From Candidatus Moraniibacteriota bacterium (GTDB lineage Bacteria; Patescibacteriota; Minisyncoccia; Moranbacterales; GCA-2747515): a stretch of 38,988 nt of DNA. The position numbers and the translations under genes are program-made. Positions 32,365-38,988 of this stretch are shown piece after piece (positions within the stretch are counted from its first letter, which is position 1; each line of letters starts with the position of its first letter). The stretch lies in the NCBI GenBank assembly GCA_018401135.1, contig JAGYLL010000004.1, positions 1 to 38,988 of the forward strand, in the 5' to 3' direction. The notes beneath the pieces were generated by a model. That model ran no database searches and had not been told where the DNA came from. It saw only the letters and a list, made by a program, of their open reading frames with translations.

Positions 32365-35108
32365 ACAAGAAAAAAAATCAAAAGAAAAACATTCCCTTTC
32401 ACGGGTGGTCTTCTAAAAAAGTTTTAGAGTTCTTTCATTCTCGGGCAGAAGGAATTTCTTCTCAAGAAGCTGATATTCGATTGAAAAGATATGGAGAAAA
32501 TGTTTTACAAAAAAAGAAAAGTATTAATATTTTTTTTCTTTTCCTCAAGCAATTTCATAATGTTCTTATTTATATTCTTTTTTTAGCATCAAGCATTTCT
32601 TTTTTTGTTGGACACGCTTTGGATGCGTGGATTATTCTCGTTGTTATTTTTTTTAATGCATCTCTTGGTTTTATTTTGGAATATAAAGCAGAAAAATCTA
32701 TAGAAGCGTTGAAAAAGATTATGGCGCCAAATGCAAAAATTCTTCGTGATAATGTTGTAAAACAAATAGCTTCTCAATATCTTGTTCCAGGAGACATTGT
32801 TTTTCTTGAGGAGGGGTCTATGGTTCCTGCTGATGGAAGGGTTCTTTTTACTAAAGATGTTCGAGTGGTAGAGAGTTCTCTTACGGGAGAATCTTCTCCT
32901 CAACAAAAAACAAGCGAAATTCTTTCTGAAAATATTTCTTTGGCTGATAGAGAAAATATGCTATGGATGGGAACTTTTATCGCTTCTGGAGAGGCGAGAA
33001 TGATAGTTACAGCGACAGGCTCTTATACTCAATTAGGTCAAATAGCTCAAAAAATGGAGAGCATAGAAGAAGTCCCTACGCACTTTAAAGAAAGAATACG
33101 TTTACTTACGTGGCAAATGGGGATTATTGCTTTTTTTGGTACGATAACAACATTTTTAGCAGCTCTTTTTTTGGCAAAAATGGATATATTTGATGTCTTT
33201 TTGGCTACCATAGCCACTCTTGTCTCGAGTATTCCCGAAGGACTTCCTGTTATTCTTACCATTGTTTTGGCAGTGAGCGCTTCTCGTATGGCAAAAAGAA
33301 AAGCTATTGTCCGTTCACTTCCTTCTATTGAAACACTTGCTGTCGTTGATACTATTCTTACTGATAAAACAGGGACGCTCACGGACAATACGATGAATAT
33401 AATGAAAATGTATGCTTTTGGAAACGAAGAAATTACTATTTCTGGTCAAGGGTGGAATTTCGATGCAAGATTTTCACAGGGAGAAAATGCCGTAGCTCCT
33501 CTTGAAAATAGAACATTAAGAAAACTTATTCACATAGCAGGACAATGTAATGTAGCGAAAGTATATCCCATAGAAAGAAAAAAAGAAGATTCAACCGTGA
33601 AGGACTTTGAAGTTATTGGTGACCCTACAGAGGCTTCTCTTGTAGTCCTTGCTAGAAGAGCAGGTCTTACACAAGAAATACTAGAAGCATCCGAAGTAAG
33701 ATTAGATGATATGCCATTTCGATCGCAAGAGCAATTGCGAGCAACACTTATTTACAAAAAAGATGAAGAATCTCATCAAATATATGTAATAGGAGCTCCT
33801 GAAAAAGTAATAGCAAAATGTTCATTTGTTTTTCATAATGGACATATAAAAAGTTTTCAAGAGAGTCATCAAAAAGAGATTCTTCAGCGAGTATACGGAT
33901 GGTCTAGTGATACGATGCGGGTTTTAGCTTTGGCCTATCGCGAACAACTTCACCCTTCAAAAAATATTCAAATACAAGACATCGAAAAACTTGTTTTTGT
34001 GGGTCTTGTGGGGATGCTAGATTCACCACGAGAAGGCGTTTCGGAATCAATTTCTCAAGCAAAAAGAGCGGGTATACGAGTGATTATGGCAACAGGAGAT
34101 CATAAAGAAACAGCTTTTGCCATAGCTAAAAAAATCGGAATTGCTTCCGAACAAGACAAAGCCTATTCGCAAGAAGAATTGGAAAAAATGACAGAGAAAG
34201 AGTTTTCTTTGGCGGTAAGAAATGCCAATGTCTTTGCTCGACTTACTCCAGATATGAAATATCGAATCACCACAATACTTCAAAAAGAAAAACGAATTGT
34301 TGCAGTTACAGGAGACGGTGTGAATGATGCTTTGGCTCTCAGAAAGGCAGATGTGGGTGTCGCTATGGGAAAGAATGGAAGTGATGTTGCTAAGGAAGCG
34401 GGTGCTATTATTTTGGCAGATGATAATTTTACGACCATAGTAAATGCTATTGAAGAGGGAAGAATTGTTTTTCATAATGTACAGAGAGCAAGCTCTTTTT
34501 TAGTGACCACAAATTTTGCTGAACATACAACTATTATAAGTGCACTCTCTTTAGGAATGCCACTCCCTCTTCTTCCAACGCAAATACTTTGGCTCAATCT
34601 TGTGACGAGTGGTTTACCTGACGCAGCTATTGCCGTAGAGCCAAGTCATGGACGAGCACTTCACCAACCACCTATGAAAGCTCATGCGCAAATACTTTCT
34701 CGAGAAATAGCACCTTTTCTTGCATTGATGACTGTCACAATGGCAATTCTTTCTTTGGGAACATTTACATGGTTTTTGGAGCAAGGTATAGATAAAGCAC
34801 GATCAGCAGGTTTTACGGTATTATGCGCAACACAACTTTTTAATGCTTTTACTATGAGGTCTCTGCATCAGAGCGTTTTCTCGATAGGATTTTTTAGAAA
34901 TCGTTTTCTTGTGATAACCGTTGCTCTTTCTTTTGTTCTTCTTTGTGCCTCCATTTATTTTCCTCCTTTTCAAAAAGTTTTCAAACTCACAGAATTACCC
35001 CTTTCAGAATTTTTATTACTTATAGCACTCTCTTCCATCGTTTTCTTTGTGGGAGATGTGTATAAGCGTATGCGATATAAGCAACATAAAAATCTTTCAC
35101 AAACATAA
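32352..35108 (+). CDS. P-type cation ATPase, Ca2+-type (P2A-like)
   Basis: 918 residues, full length. An N-terminal cation ATPase domain (GWSSKKVLEFFHSRAEGISSQEA) precedes an actuator with TGES (178-181). The TM4 motif is SSIPEGLPVILTIVLAVSASRMAKR; phosphorylation is at DKTGTLT (D338). The nucleotide-binding domain is followed by ATGDHKETAFAIAKKIGI and the TGDGVNDALALRKADVGVAMG hinge (about 653-673). C-terminal helices carry NLVTSGLPDAAIAVEP. PEGLP in TM4 is typical of Ca2+/Mn2+-pumping P2 ATPases. Overlaps the preceding VanZ-like gene. The transported ion is inferred. Confidence 0.92.
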   Translation: MQEINKKKNQKKNIPFHGWSSKKVLEFFHSRAEGISSQEADIRLKRYGENVLQKKKSINIFFLFLKQFHNVLIYILFLASSISFFVGHALDAWIILVVIFFNASLGFILEYKAEKSIEALKKIMAPNAKILRDNVVKQIASQYLVPGDIVFLEEGSMVPADGRVLFTKDVRVVESSLTGESSPQQKTSEILSENISLADRENMLWMGTFIASGEARMIVTATGSYTQLGQIAQKMESIEEVPTHFKERIRLLTWQMGIIAFFGTITTFLAALFLAKMDIFDVFLATIATLVSSIPEGLPVILTIVLAVSASRMAKRKAIVRSLPSIETLAVVDTILTDKTGTLTDNTMNIMKMYAFGNEEITISGQGWNFDARFSQGENAVAPLENRTLRKLIHIAGQCNVAKVYPIERKKEDSTVKDFEVIGDPTEASLVVLARRAGLTQEILEASEVRLDDMPFRSQEQLRATLIYKKDEESHQIYVIGAPEKVIAKCSFVFHNGHIKSFQESHQKEILQRVYGWSSDTMRVLALAYREQLHPSKNIQIQDIEKLVFVGLVGMLDSPREGVSESISQAKRAGIRVIMATGDHKETAFAIAKKIGIASEQDKAYSQEELEKMTEKEFSLAVRNANVFARLTPDMKYRITTILQKEKRIVAVTGDGVNDALALRKADVGVAMGKNGSDVAKEAGAIILADDNFTTIVNAIEEGRIVFHNVQRASSFLVTTNFAEHTTIISALSLGMPLPLLPTQILWLNLVTSGLPDAAIAVEPSHGRALHQPPMKAHAQILSREIAPFLALMTVTMAILSLGTFTWFLEQGIDKARSAGFTVLCATQLFNAFTMRSLHQSVFSIGFFRNRFLVITVALSFVLLCASIYFPPFQKVFKLTELPLSEFLLLIALSSIVFFVGDVYKRMRYKQHKNLSQT

Positions 35109-35119
35109 TAGAGAGAAGT

Positions 35120-35461
35120 ATGGAAGAAAAAGAAATAGTGTGTACAGAGATAGAAGTAAAAGGCTTTCGATTTTCTCTGAAGGAAGATGGTCAAGAAATT
35201 GCTCGTGCAACGCTTTATTTTCTGAAAAATGATCTTCATAAAGAAAAATTTGGTTTTATGGAAGACGTTTTTGTGAGAGAAGATTTTCGGGGAAGGAAAC
35301 TAGGAACAAAACTTGTAGAAAAAATTATACAATGTGCTAAACAAGAAAAGTGTTATAAACTTATAGCAACAAGTCGTTTTGAAAGGGATTCTGTTCATAT
35401 CTTGTATAAAAAACTTGGATTTGAAGAAAAGGGGAAAGAATTTCGTATAGATTTTTTTTAA
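35120..35461 (+). CDS. GNAT-family acetyltransferase
   Basis: 113 residues, small for the family but with the core. FMEDVFVREDFRGRKLGTKLVEKIIQCAKQ contains motif A (acetyl-CoA pyrophosphate loop RGRKLGT, about 53-60), followed by CYKLIATSRFERDSVHILYKKLGFEEKGKEFRI (motif B). Substrate unknown. Sits 11 bases after the ATPase and 10 before the next gene, so it is in the same likely operon. Confidence 0.88.
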   Translation: MEEKEIVCTEIEVKGFRFSLKEDGQEIARATLYFLKNDLHKEKFGFMEDVFVREDFRGRKLGTKLVEKIIQCAKQEKCYKLIATSRFERDSVHILYKKLGFEEKGKEFRIDFF

Positions 35462-35471
35462 GGAAAAAAGT

Positions 35472-36173
35472 ATGTATCAATTAATGCAAAACTGGAGTCA
35501 AAAAGAAAAATCTCGTGTAGTAAAAATACTTGTTGAAGCAAGTCTTTCAAATAGTATATTCCTTCTTTTTCTTTTTTGTGGAATTTCTCTGATGACGGCA
35601 GGTATCATCGTGGGTGATACATTAGTTCTTATAGGCGGTATACTTGTAGTACCTTTTCTTTTGCCATTTCTTAGTTTTTCTCTTGGAGGAGTCCTTTCTG
35701 ATTTTTGGATTATGAAGAGAGCATTTCAATCAGTATTTATTTGTATTGTTTCTTCTCTAGTTCTTTCTTTATGTGTGAGTATGATTTTTTCTTTTTTTTC
35801 TTTTGACTCTTTATTTTACAATACATATCAAAAAGATATTCCTTTATTTTATTTTATCCTTTCTTTATTCGTAGGATTATTGAGTACCCTTTCTCTTTTT
35901 GTTTCAAAAACTTCCTTTCAATTGGTGCCTGGATTTTTTATGACCATTCTTCTCCTCGGACCTCTTATTTCTGTTGGTATAGGACTTTCTCATCTTGATT
36001 GGTTATACGCACTTTCTTCTTTTTCAATATTTCTCTTAAATATGTTTGGGATTATTTTTTCCTCAACTTTAGTTTTTCTTTTTGCAGATTTTTCTCGTGA
36101 AAATAAGCAAAAAGCAGAGAATAAAAAATCTTTTTTTGATAAAGTAGAAGAGCTAGATCCACAACAAACATAG
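35472..36173 (+). CDS. DUF389-like integral membrane protein
   Basis: 233 residues with about six transmembrane helices. The segment EASLSNSIFLLFLFCGISLMTAGIIVGDTLVLIGGILVVPFLLPFLSFSLG resembles the DUF389 core, in which a small soluble-to-membrane entry and the VxIGGMLxxPLxxPxxxxSLG pattern recur. The C-terminus is charged and cytoplasmic (SRENKQKAENKKSFFDKVEEL). Function of the family is not established. Follows the GNAT gene by 10 bases. Confidence 0.65.
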   Translation: MYQLMQNWSQKEKSRVVKILVEASLSNSIFLLFLFCGISLMTAGIIVGDTLVLIGGILVVPFLLPFLSFSLGGVLSDFWIMKRAFQSVFICIVSSLVLSLCVSMIFSFFSFDSLFYNTYQKDIPLFYFILSLFVGLLSTLSLFVSKTSFQLVPGFFMTILLLGPLISVGIGLSHLDWLYALSSFSIFLLNMFGIIFSSTLVFLFADFSRENKQKAENKKSFFDKVEELDPQQT

Positions 36174-36199
36174 AGAGGCTATCCAAAGGGAAATAAATA

Positions 36200-36208
36200 T
36201 GCTATACT
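36200..36208 (+). promoter_or_regulatory. Extended -10 promoter
   Basis: TG-C-TATACT at 36200-36208. It overlaps the upstream in-frame ATG at 36199, so the gene start is taken at 36241. A 6-codon frame (MLFAYD, 36228-36248) overlaps the start and may or may not be translated. Confidence 0.55.
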
Positions 36209-36240
36209 TATGTATAAGAGAATATAAATGCTTTTTGCTT

Positions 36241-36558
36241 ATGACTGAAGAAAAAAAAACGAGTACCCATGATGAATGGAAAGAAATGGCATTGTTGTAC
36301 GTTGGAAAGATTATACAAGAAGTTACGAGTGGGTTGTCAGAAAAAATTCGATTGGCGATAGAGCGAGTAGTTTTTGGTTTTATTCGTCGCATTATTGTTT
36401 TGGGAGTTGTTTTTGTGGGAAGCATTTTTTTGGTTCTTGGTTTAGTGCACTTTCTCAATGAAAGTATAGGATCTTCTTGGATTGGATACTGTATAGTAGG
36501 GGGAATGCTTGTTGTTATGGGAATATTTATTTCTCTTGTATCAAAATATACAAAATGA
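36241..36558 (+). CDS. Small membrane protein, holin-like/phage holin family 3-like
   Basis: 105 residues from the ATG at 36241. An amphipathic N-terminal half (EWKEMALLYVGKIIQEVTSGLSEKI) is followed by two transmembrane helices (about 48-68, RIIVLGVVFVGSIFLVLGLVHF, and about 78-98, WIGYCIVGGMLVVMGIFISLV). The layout resembles small putative Actinobacterial holin-X/YtxH-type proteins that pair with stress or envelope proteins. The DUF883/YtxH-like protein just downstream fits this. Function unknown. Confidence 0.6.
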   Translation: MTEEKKTSTHDEWKEMALLYVGKIIQEVTSGLSEKIRLAIERVVFGFIRRIIVLGVVFVGSIFLVLGLVHFLNESIGSSWIGYCIVGGMLVVMGIFISLVSKYTK

Positions 36559-36591
36559 TAATGTTTTTCTTTTAAAGTAATAAAAAAGTAG

Positions 36592-36624
36592 TATACTCGT
36601 AAGGTAATTAAAAATAAGTATAAT
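36592..36624 (+). promoter_or_regulatory. Candidate -10 boxes before the YtxH/DUF883-like gene
   Basis: TATACT at 36592-36597 (32 bases before the ATG) and TATAAT at 36619-36624, which is too close to serve unless the start were downstream. The first is preferred. Confidence 0.4.
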
Positions 36625-36628
36625 ATAT

Positions 36629-36874
36629 ATGGATACGAAAAAAGTTCACGATCAGGCAAAAGAAGCTCTCGAAGATATGAGAAAGAAAGCAGAAAAAGAA
36701 GCTGAAAAGGTAAAAAAAGCAGTCGAAGATGCTGGAAAAAAAGCTCAAGACTATATCAAAAAGAACCCAGCAAAAGCTACAGCGGTCAGTGCTGGAGTAG
36801 GAGCTGCTCTTGGTGCTATGCTTGCTTTTTTTATGAAAGGGAAGAAAAAAGAAGACACAAAAGAAAAGAAATAA
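36629..36874 (+). CDS. YtxH/DUF883-like small membrane-associated protein
   Basis: 81 residues. An amphipathic Lys/Glu/Ala coiled coil (about 1-45) is followed by IKKNPAKATAVSAGVGAALGAMLAFFM, a single glycine-rich membrane helix of the type seen at the C-terminus of ElaB/YqjD/DUF883 and YtxH proteins, and a charged tail. In other bacteria such proteins are stress-related or ribosome-to-membrane anchors. Role here inferred only. Own promoter; a strong hairpin follows. Confidence 0.65.
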   Translation: MDTKKVHDQAKEALEDMRKKAEKEAEKVKKAVEDAGKKAQDYIKKNPAKATAVSAGVGAALGAMLAFFMKGKKKEDTKEKK

Positions 36875-36902
36875 AGAGAGATATTCTTTGTATAAGTAAG
36901 AT

Positions 36903-36942
36903 GGGGGAGAGAAAGTTTTTTCTCTTTCTCTCTTAATCCCCC
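36903..36942 (+). terminator. Long hairpin between small membrane gene and glycosyltransferase
   Basis: GGGGG (36903-36907) with CCCCC (36938-36942), and AGAGAAAG (36908-36915) with CTTTCTCT (36924-36931), separated by short loops. Only a three-T run follows, so termination would be weak. It may instead stabilise or attenuate. Confidence 0.45.
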
Positions 36943-36967
36943 TTTGCATTTCTTAAATTTCTGTCAT

Positions 36968-38116
36968 ATGCGAATAGGAATAGATGCGAGAACCATTCTT
37001 AATCCCCAACAAGGAGATGCTATTGGATCAGGTCATTATACGTACCAGCTTATTCGTCATCTTTTAGAGAGGGATAAAGAAAATGAATATGTTTTATTTT
37101 TTGATTTTCGTGTTAGAGAAAAAGATGTAAAAAAGTTTACAAAGGATAATGTACATATTCGTTTTTATCCTTTTTCTGATTACAAGAAATATCTTCCGGG
37201 TATGTATAGTGAAATACTTGGAAGAGCTATACTTGCCAGAGAACATCTCGATATTCTCCATTCAACTTCTCCATTAAGTCGTATCCCCTCTGGATACAAA
37301 GGACTGAGTGTGACAACCTTCCACAATCTCGGAGTTTTTGCTTTTGAAGATCTTTATCCTCCTTTTCGCAGGGTTCGAGAACAAATGCTTTCTCGTTTTA
37401 TGGCAAAAAAAAGCGATCACATTATTGCTGTTTCTGAGGCATTGTCTGATGATATTCAAAAACGTTTTTCCCTTCCTTCTTCCAAAATTTCTGTCATTCA
37501 TACGGGAGTAGATACTCGTTTTTTTGAACAAGAAGAAAATAAAAATAGTAATTTTTATGACAAGCATAGTATTCATTCCCCCTACATTCTTTTTCTTGGC
37601 ACACTTTCTCCTCTAAATAATATATCTCGACTTCTAGAGGCATTTGCCCGTTTTTGCAAAAAAAATAAAAAATACCAATTAGTTTTGGCAGGAAAGCGAG
37701 ATTGGCTTTCAGGGGAGTATCGACGAATGGTAAAAGATCTCGGTATTGCCTCAAAAGTTGTCTTTACGGGATATGTTGTAGGAGATGACCTCGTTCCTTT
37801 ATTTAGAAAAGCGGAATTTTTTATTATGCCCTCTCTTTATGAAGGATTTGGTTCCACTGTACTCGAAGCACTTGCAACAGGTACGCCTACTATGGCATCA
37901 CGAGTAACTTCACTCCCTGAAATTGCTGGAGAGGCAGTTCATTTTTTCAATCCCTTCGATGTGGAAGAAATGACTAAGAGTATGATGTTATTTGCCTCAG
38001 ATCCAAAACTTCGTAAAGAATATTCCCAAAAAGGACCTTTGTGCGCGAAAAAATACCAATGGCAAAAAACAGCCCAAGAAACATTAGAGGTCTATAAGAA
38101 AATGGTAGAAGAATAA
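36968..38116 (+). CDS. GT4-family glycosyltransferase (GT-B)
   Basis: 382 residues from ATG 36968; an upstream TTG at 36944 would add eight residues of poor fit (the family begins MRIGIDAR). The N-terminal Rossmann domain has GIDARTILNPQQGDAIGSGHYTYQL. The linker is followed by the C-terminal nucleotide-sugar domain with HTGVD, FLGTLSPLNNISRLLEAF, FTGYVVGDDLVPLFRKAEFFIMPSLYEGFGSTVLEALATGTP (EX7E motif) and a C-terminal helix. It transfers a sugar in surface polysaccharide or lipid synthesis; acceptor unknown. Confidence 0.93.
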   Translation: MRIGIDARTILNPQQGDAIGSGHYTYQLIRHLLERDKENEYVLFFDFRVREKDVKKFTKDNVHIRFYPFSDYKKYLPGMYSEILGRAILAREHLDILHSTSPLSRIPSGYKGLSVTTFHNLGVFAFEDLYPPFRRVREQMLSRFMAKKSDHIIAVSEALSDDIQKRFSLPSSKISVIHTGVDTRFFEQEENKNSNFYDKHSIHSPYILFLGTLSPLNNISRLLEAFARFCKKNKKYQLVLAGKRDWLSGEYRRMVKDLGIASKVVFTGYVVGDDLVPLFRKAEFFIMPSLYEGFGSTVLEALATGTPTMASRVTSLPEIAGEAVHFFNPFDVEEMTKSMMLFASDPKLRKEYSQKGPLCAKKYQWQKTAQETLEVYKKMVEE

Positions 38117-38199
38117 AAAAATATTGCTTTTTTAAAAAATAAAAGATACTTTGGAGGAGGTTCCTTACTATAAACCTTCTTTTTAAAGGAGAAAAAAAG

Positions 38200-38604
38200 A
38201 TGACCTCTTATCCCACACCGAAATTTGATAAAGGGCATGAGGGGAGGGTGTGCAGAGCAAAGAATCTCTATGGAGAAAATTATAGAGAGAGACTGCAAGT
38301 TTTTATAGACAGAGAAGTGCTTGATTCAAGAAAGAAACAAGGATCTATTCTCGTTATAGCGGAGGTTATGGGTCTTCTTGGAAGAGAGGGCTTGTCTGTA
38401 ACGGGTTTTAAAACGGTTTCTCGAGAGGGAAAAGAAATGAAAATCTATAGTGCAGATCTTTGCCCGAGAGATTTCACTTGTTTCAAAAAGCTTTTTGCTG
38501 AGTACGCTCTCGAGGAAGAACGTAATCCAGGGAGTCATTCTGTGATTAAGAGGCTGAAAGAAATGTGTGAGCACAGACAATCAATTGTACTTGCTTTAAG
38601 GTAA
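38200..38604 (+). CDS. Hypothetical protein with strong Shine-Dalgarno
   Basis: 134 residues, no family recognised. It starts with a polar segment (MTSYPTPKFDKGHEGRVCRAKNLYGENY). Predicted mixed alpha/beta: QGSILVIAEVMGLLGREGLSVTGFKTVSREGKEMKIYSADLCPRDF, then a helical end (CFKKLFAEYALEEE, VIKRLKEMCEHRQSIVLAL). No membrane segment or signal peptide. AAAGGAG lies 7 bases before the ATG, one of the clearest Shine-Dalgarno sites in the window, in contrast to the many leaderless-looking genes. A terminator follows. Confidence 0.7.
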   Translation: MTSYPTPKFDKGHEGRVCRAKNLYGENYRERLQVFIDREVLDSRKKQGSILVIAEVMGLLGREGLSVTGFKTVSREGKEMKIYSADLCPRDFTCFKKLFAEYALEEERNPGSHSVIKRLKEMCEHRQSIVLALR

Positions 38605-38626
38605 AAATGAAGGAGGTTGGTGAGAG

Positions 38627-38660
38627 AAAAGTGCCTTAGAAAATCAAGGCACTTTTTTTA
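38627..38660 (+). terminator. Rho-independent terminator
   Basis: GTGCCTT (38631-38637), loop, AAGGCAC (38646-38652) extended by flanking A/T pairs, then a T7 run. Ends the 38200-38604 gene. Confidence 0.85.
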
Positions 38661-38683
38661 TATAAAAAATTTGTATAAAATAC

Positions 38684-38856
38684 TACCATCACAGTAATGA
38701 AAATTATCTTTTGTGCTGAGATATAAAATAGTATGACGAAATGATTTTTTAGATAAACACTGCACTACTATATAAAAAGATTCACTCTCAAAGAAACCAT
38801 ACTTATAAAAAAAGTATCTTGAAAAAGTATATACAGAGAGCAATAAACAAAAAAAG
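38684..38856. repeat. Dispersed repeat A, copy 2
   Basis: Matches 20924-21096 along its whole length without gaps; about 15 differences in 173 positions. Lies between a terminator and the REP array at the window end. Confidence 0.8.
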
Positions 38857-38898
38857 AAATAACATAGGAAGAGAAGAGAGATTTTCTTAGAATTTTTT

Positions 38899-38988
38899 CC
38901 CGCCACGGCGGGAGGGGAGGGAACCAGTCTTAGTCTTTTCCCCACGTATGTGGGGATCCAGTCTTAGCTAATTCCCCGCGTAGGCGGG
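38899..38988. repeat. Array of three REP-like palindromes
   Basis: CCCGCC/GGCGGG (38899-38912) followed by AACCAGTCTTAG; CCCCAC/GTGGGG (38940-38955) followed by ATCCAGTCTTAG; CCCCGC/GCGGG (38974-38988, cut by the window end). The same family as at 1505-1738 and 3025-3110, here in direct tandem orientation. Confidence 0.8.

Overview
The window looks like a chromosomal segment of a Patescibacteria/CPR bacterium (Parcubacteria-like). It is AT-rich with short intergenic spaces. It carries a 23S-5S rRNA unit with its own promoter and no 16S gene beside it, a group I intron in the 23S gene, and a large share of cell-envelope genes. TGA is used as a normal stop, so the Gracilibacteria glycine recoding is not supported. 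The lineage is inferred from style and gene content, not from a phylogeny.

Layout. 1-3300: a winged-helix/Fic protein, then a non-coding island of REP-like palindromes split by a complete IS110-family element with a recognisable bridge RNA. 3309-6122: a decayed uvrA. 6225-7800: a membrane-anchored CPHC thioredoxin-fold protein and a membrane-anchored peptidoglycan-hydrolase-like protein. 7805-11785: promoter, leader, 23S rRNA (group I intron at helix 69 and a helix 79 expansion), an enlarged 5S rRNA and a terminator. 11825-15811: a DCGG-motif surface protein, RodA, a zinc-ribbon protein, L25 and CorA. 15812-20823: a decaying stretch with a GIY-YIG relic, a degenerate tRNA-Asp, a broken lytic transglycosylase, a CBS protein and a barrel/Ig protein with a frameshifted tail. 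20924-21297: two dispersed repeats. 21298-25270: a T-box leader, an IleRS with an inserted histidine-phosphatase domain, and a 51-residue Cys-rich protein. 25327-29756: a small membrane protein on the minus strand, RecO, and a Fur/Zur-znuACB zinc uptake cluster. 29833-38604: PBP1A, VanZ-like, a P-type Ca-type ATPase, GNAT, a DUF389-like protein, two small membrane-associated proteins, a GT4 glycosyltransferase and an unknown protein. 38684-38988: a second copy of one dispersed repeat and a REP array.

Genes that work together. RodA, PBP1A and the two hydrolase-like proteins concern peptidoglycan. Zur, ZnuA, ZnuC and ZnuB form a zinc acquisition operon. The T-box would link IleRS expression to uncharged tRNA-Ile.

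The strongest unusual signals are four. (1) An IS110 bridge RNA whose donor and target guides match the element's own ends and its insertion site, with a promoter formed at the circle junction. (2) The IleRS-phosphatase fusion under T-box control. (3) The rRNA unit with a group I intron plus expansions in 23S and 5S. (4) Two families of non-coding dispersed repeats placed before regulated genes.
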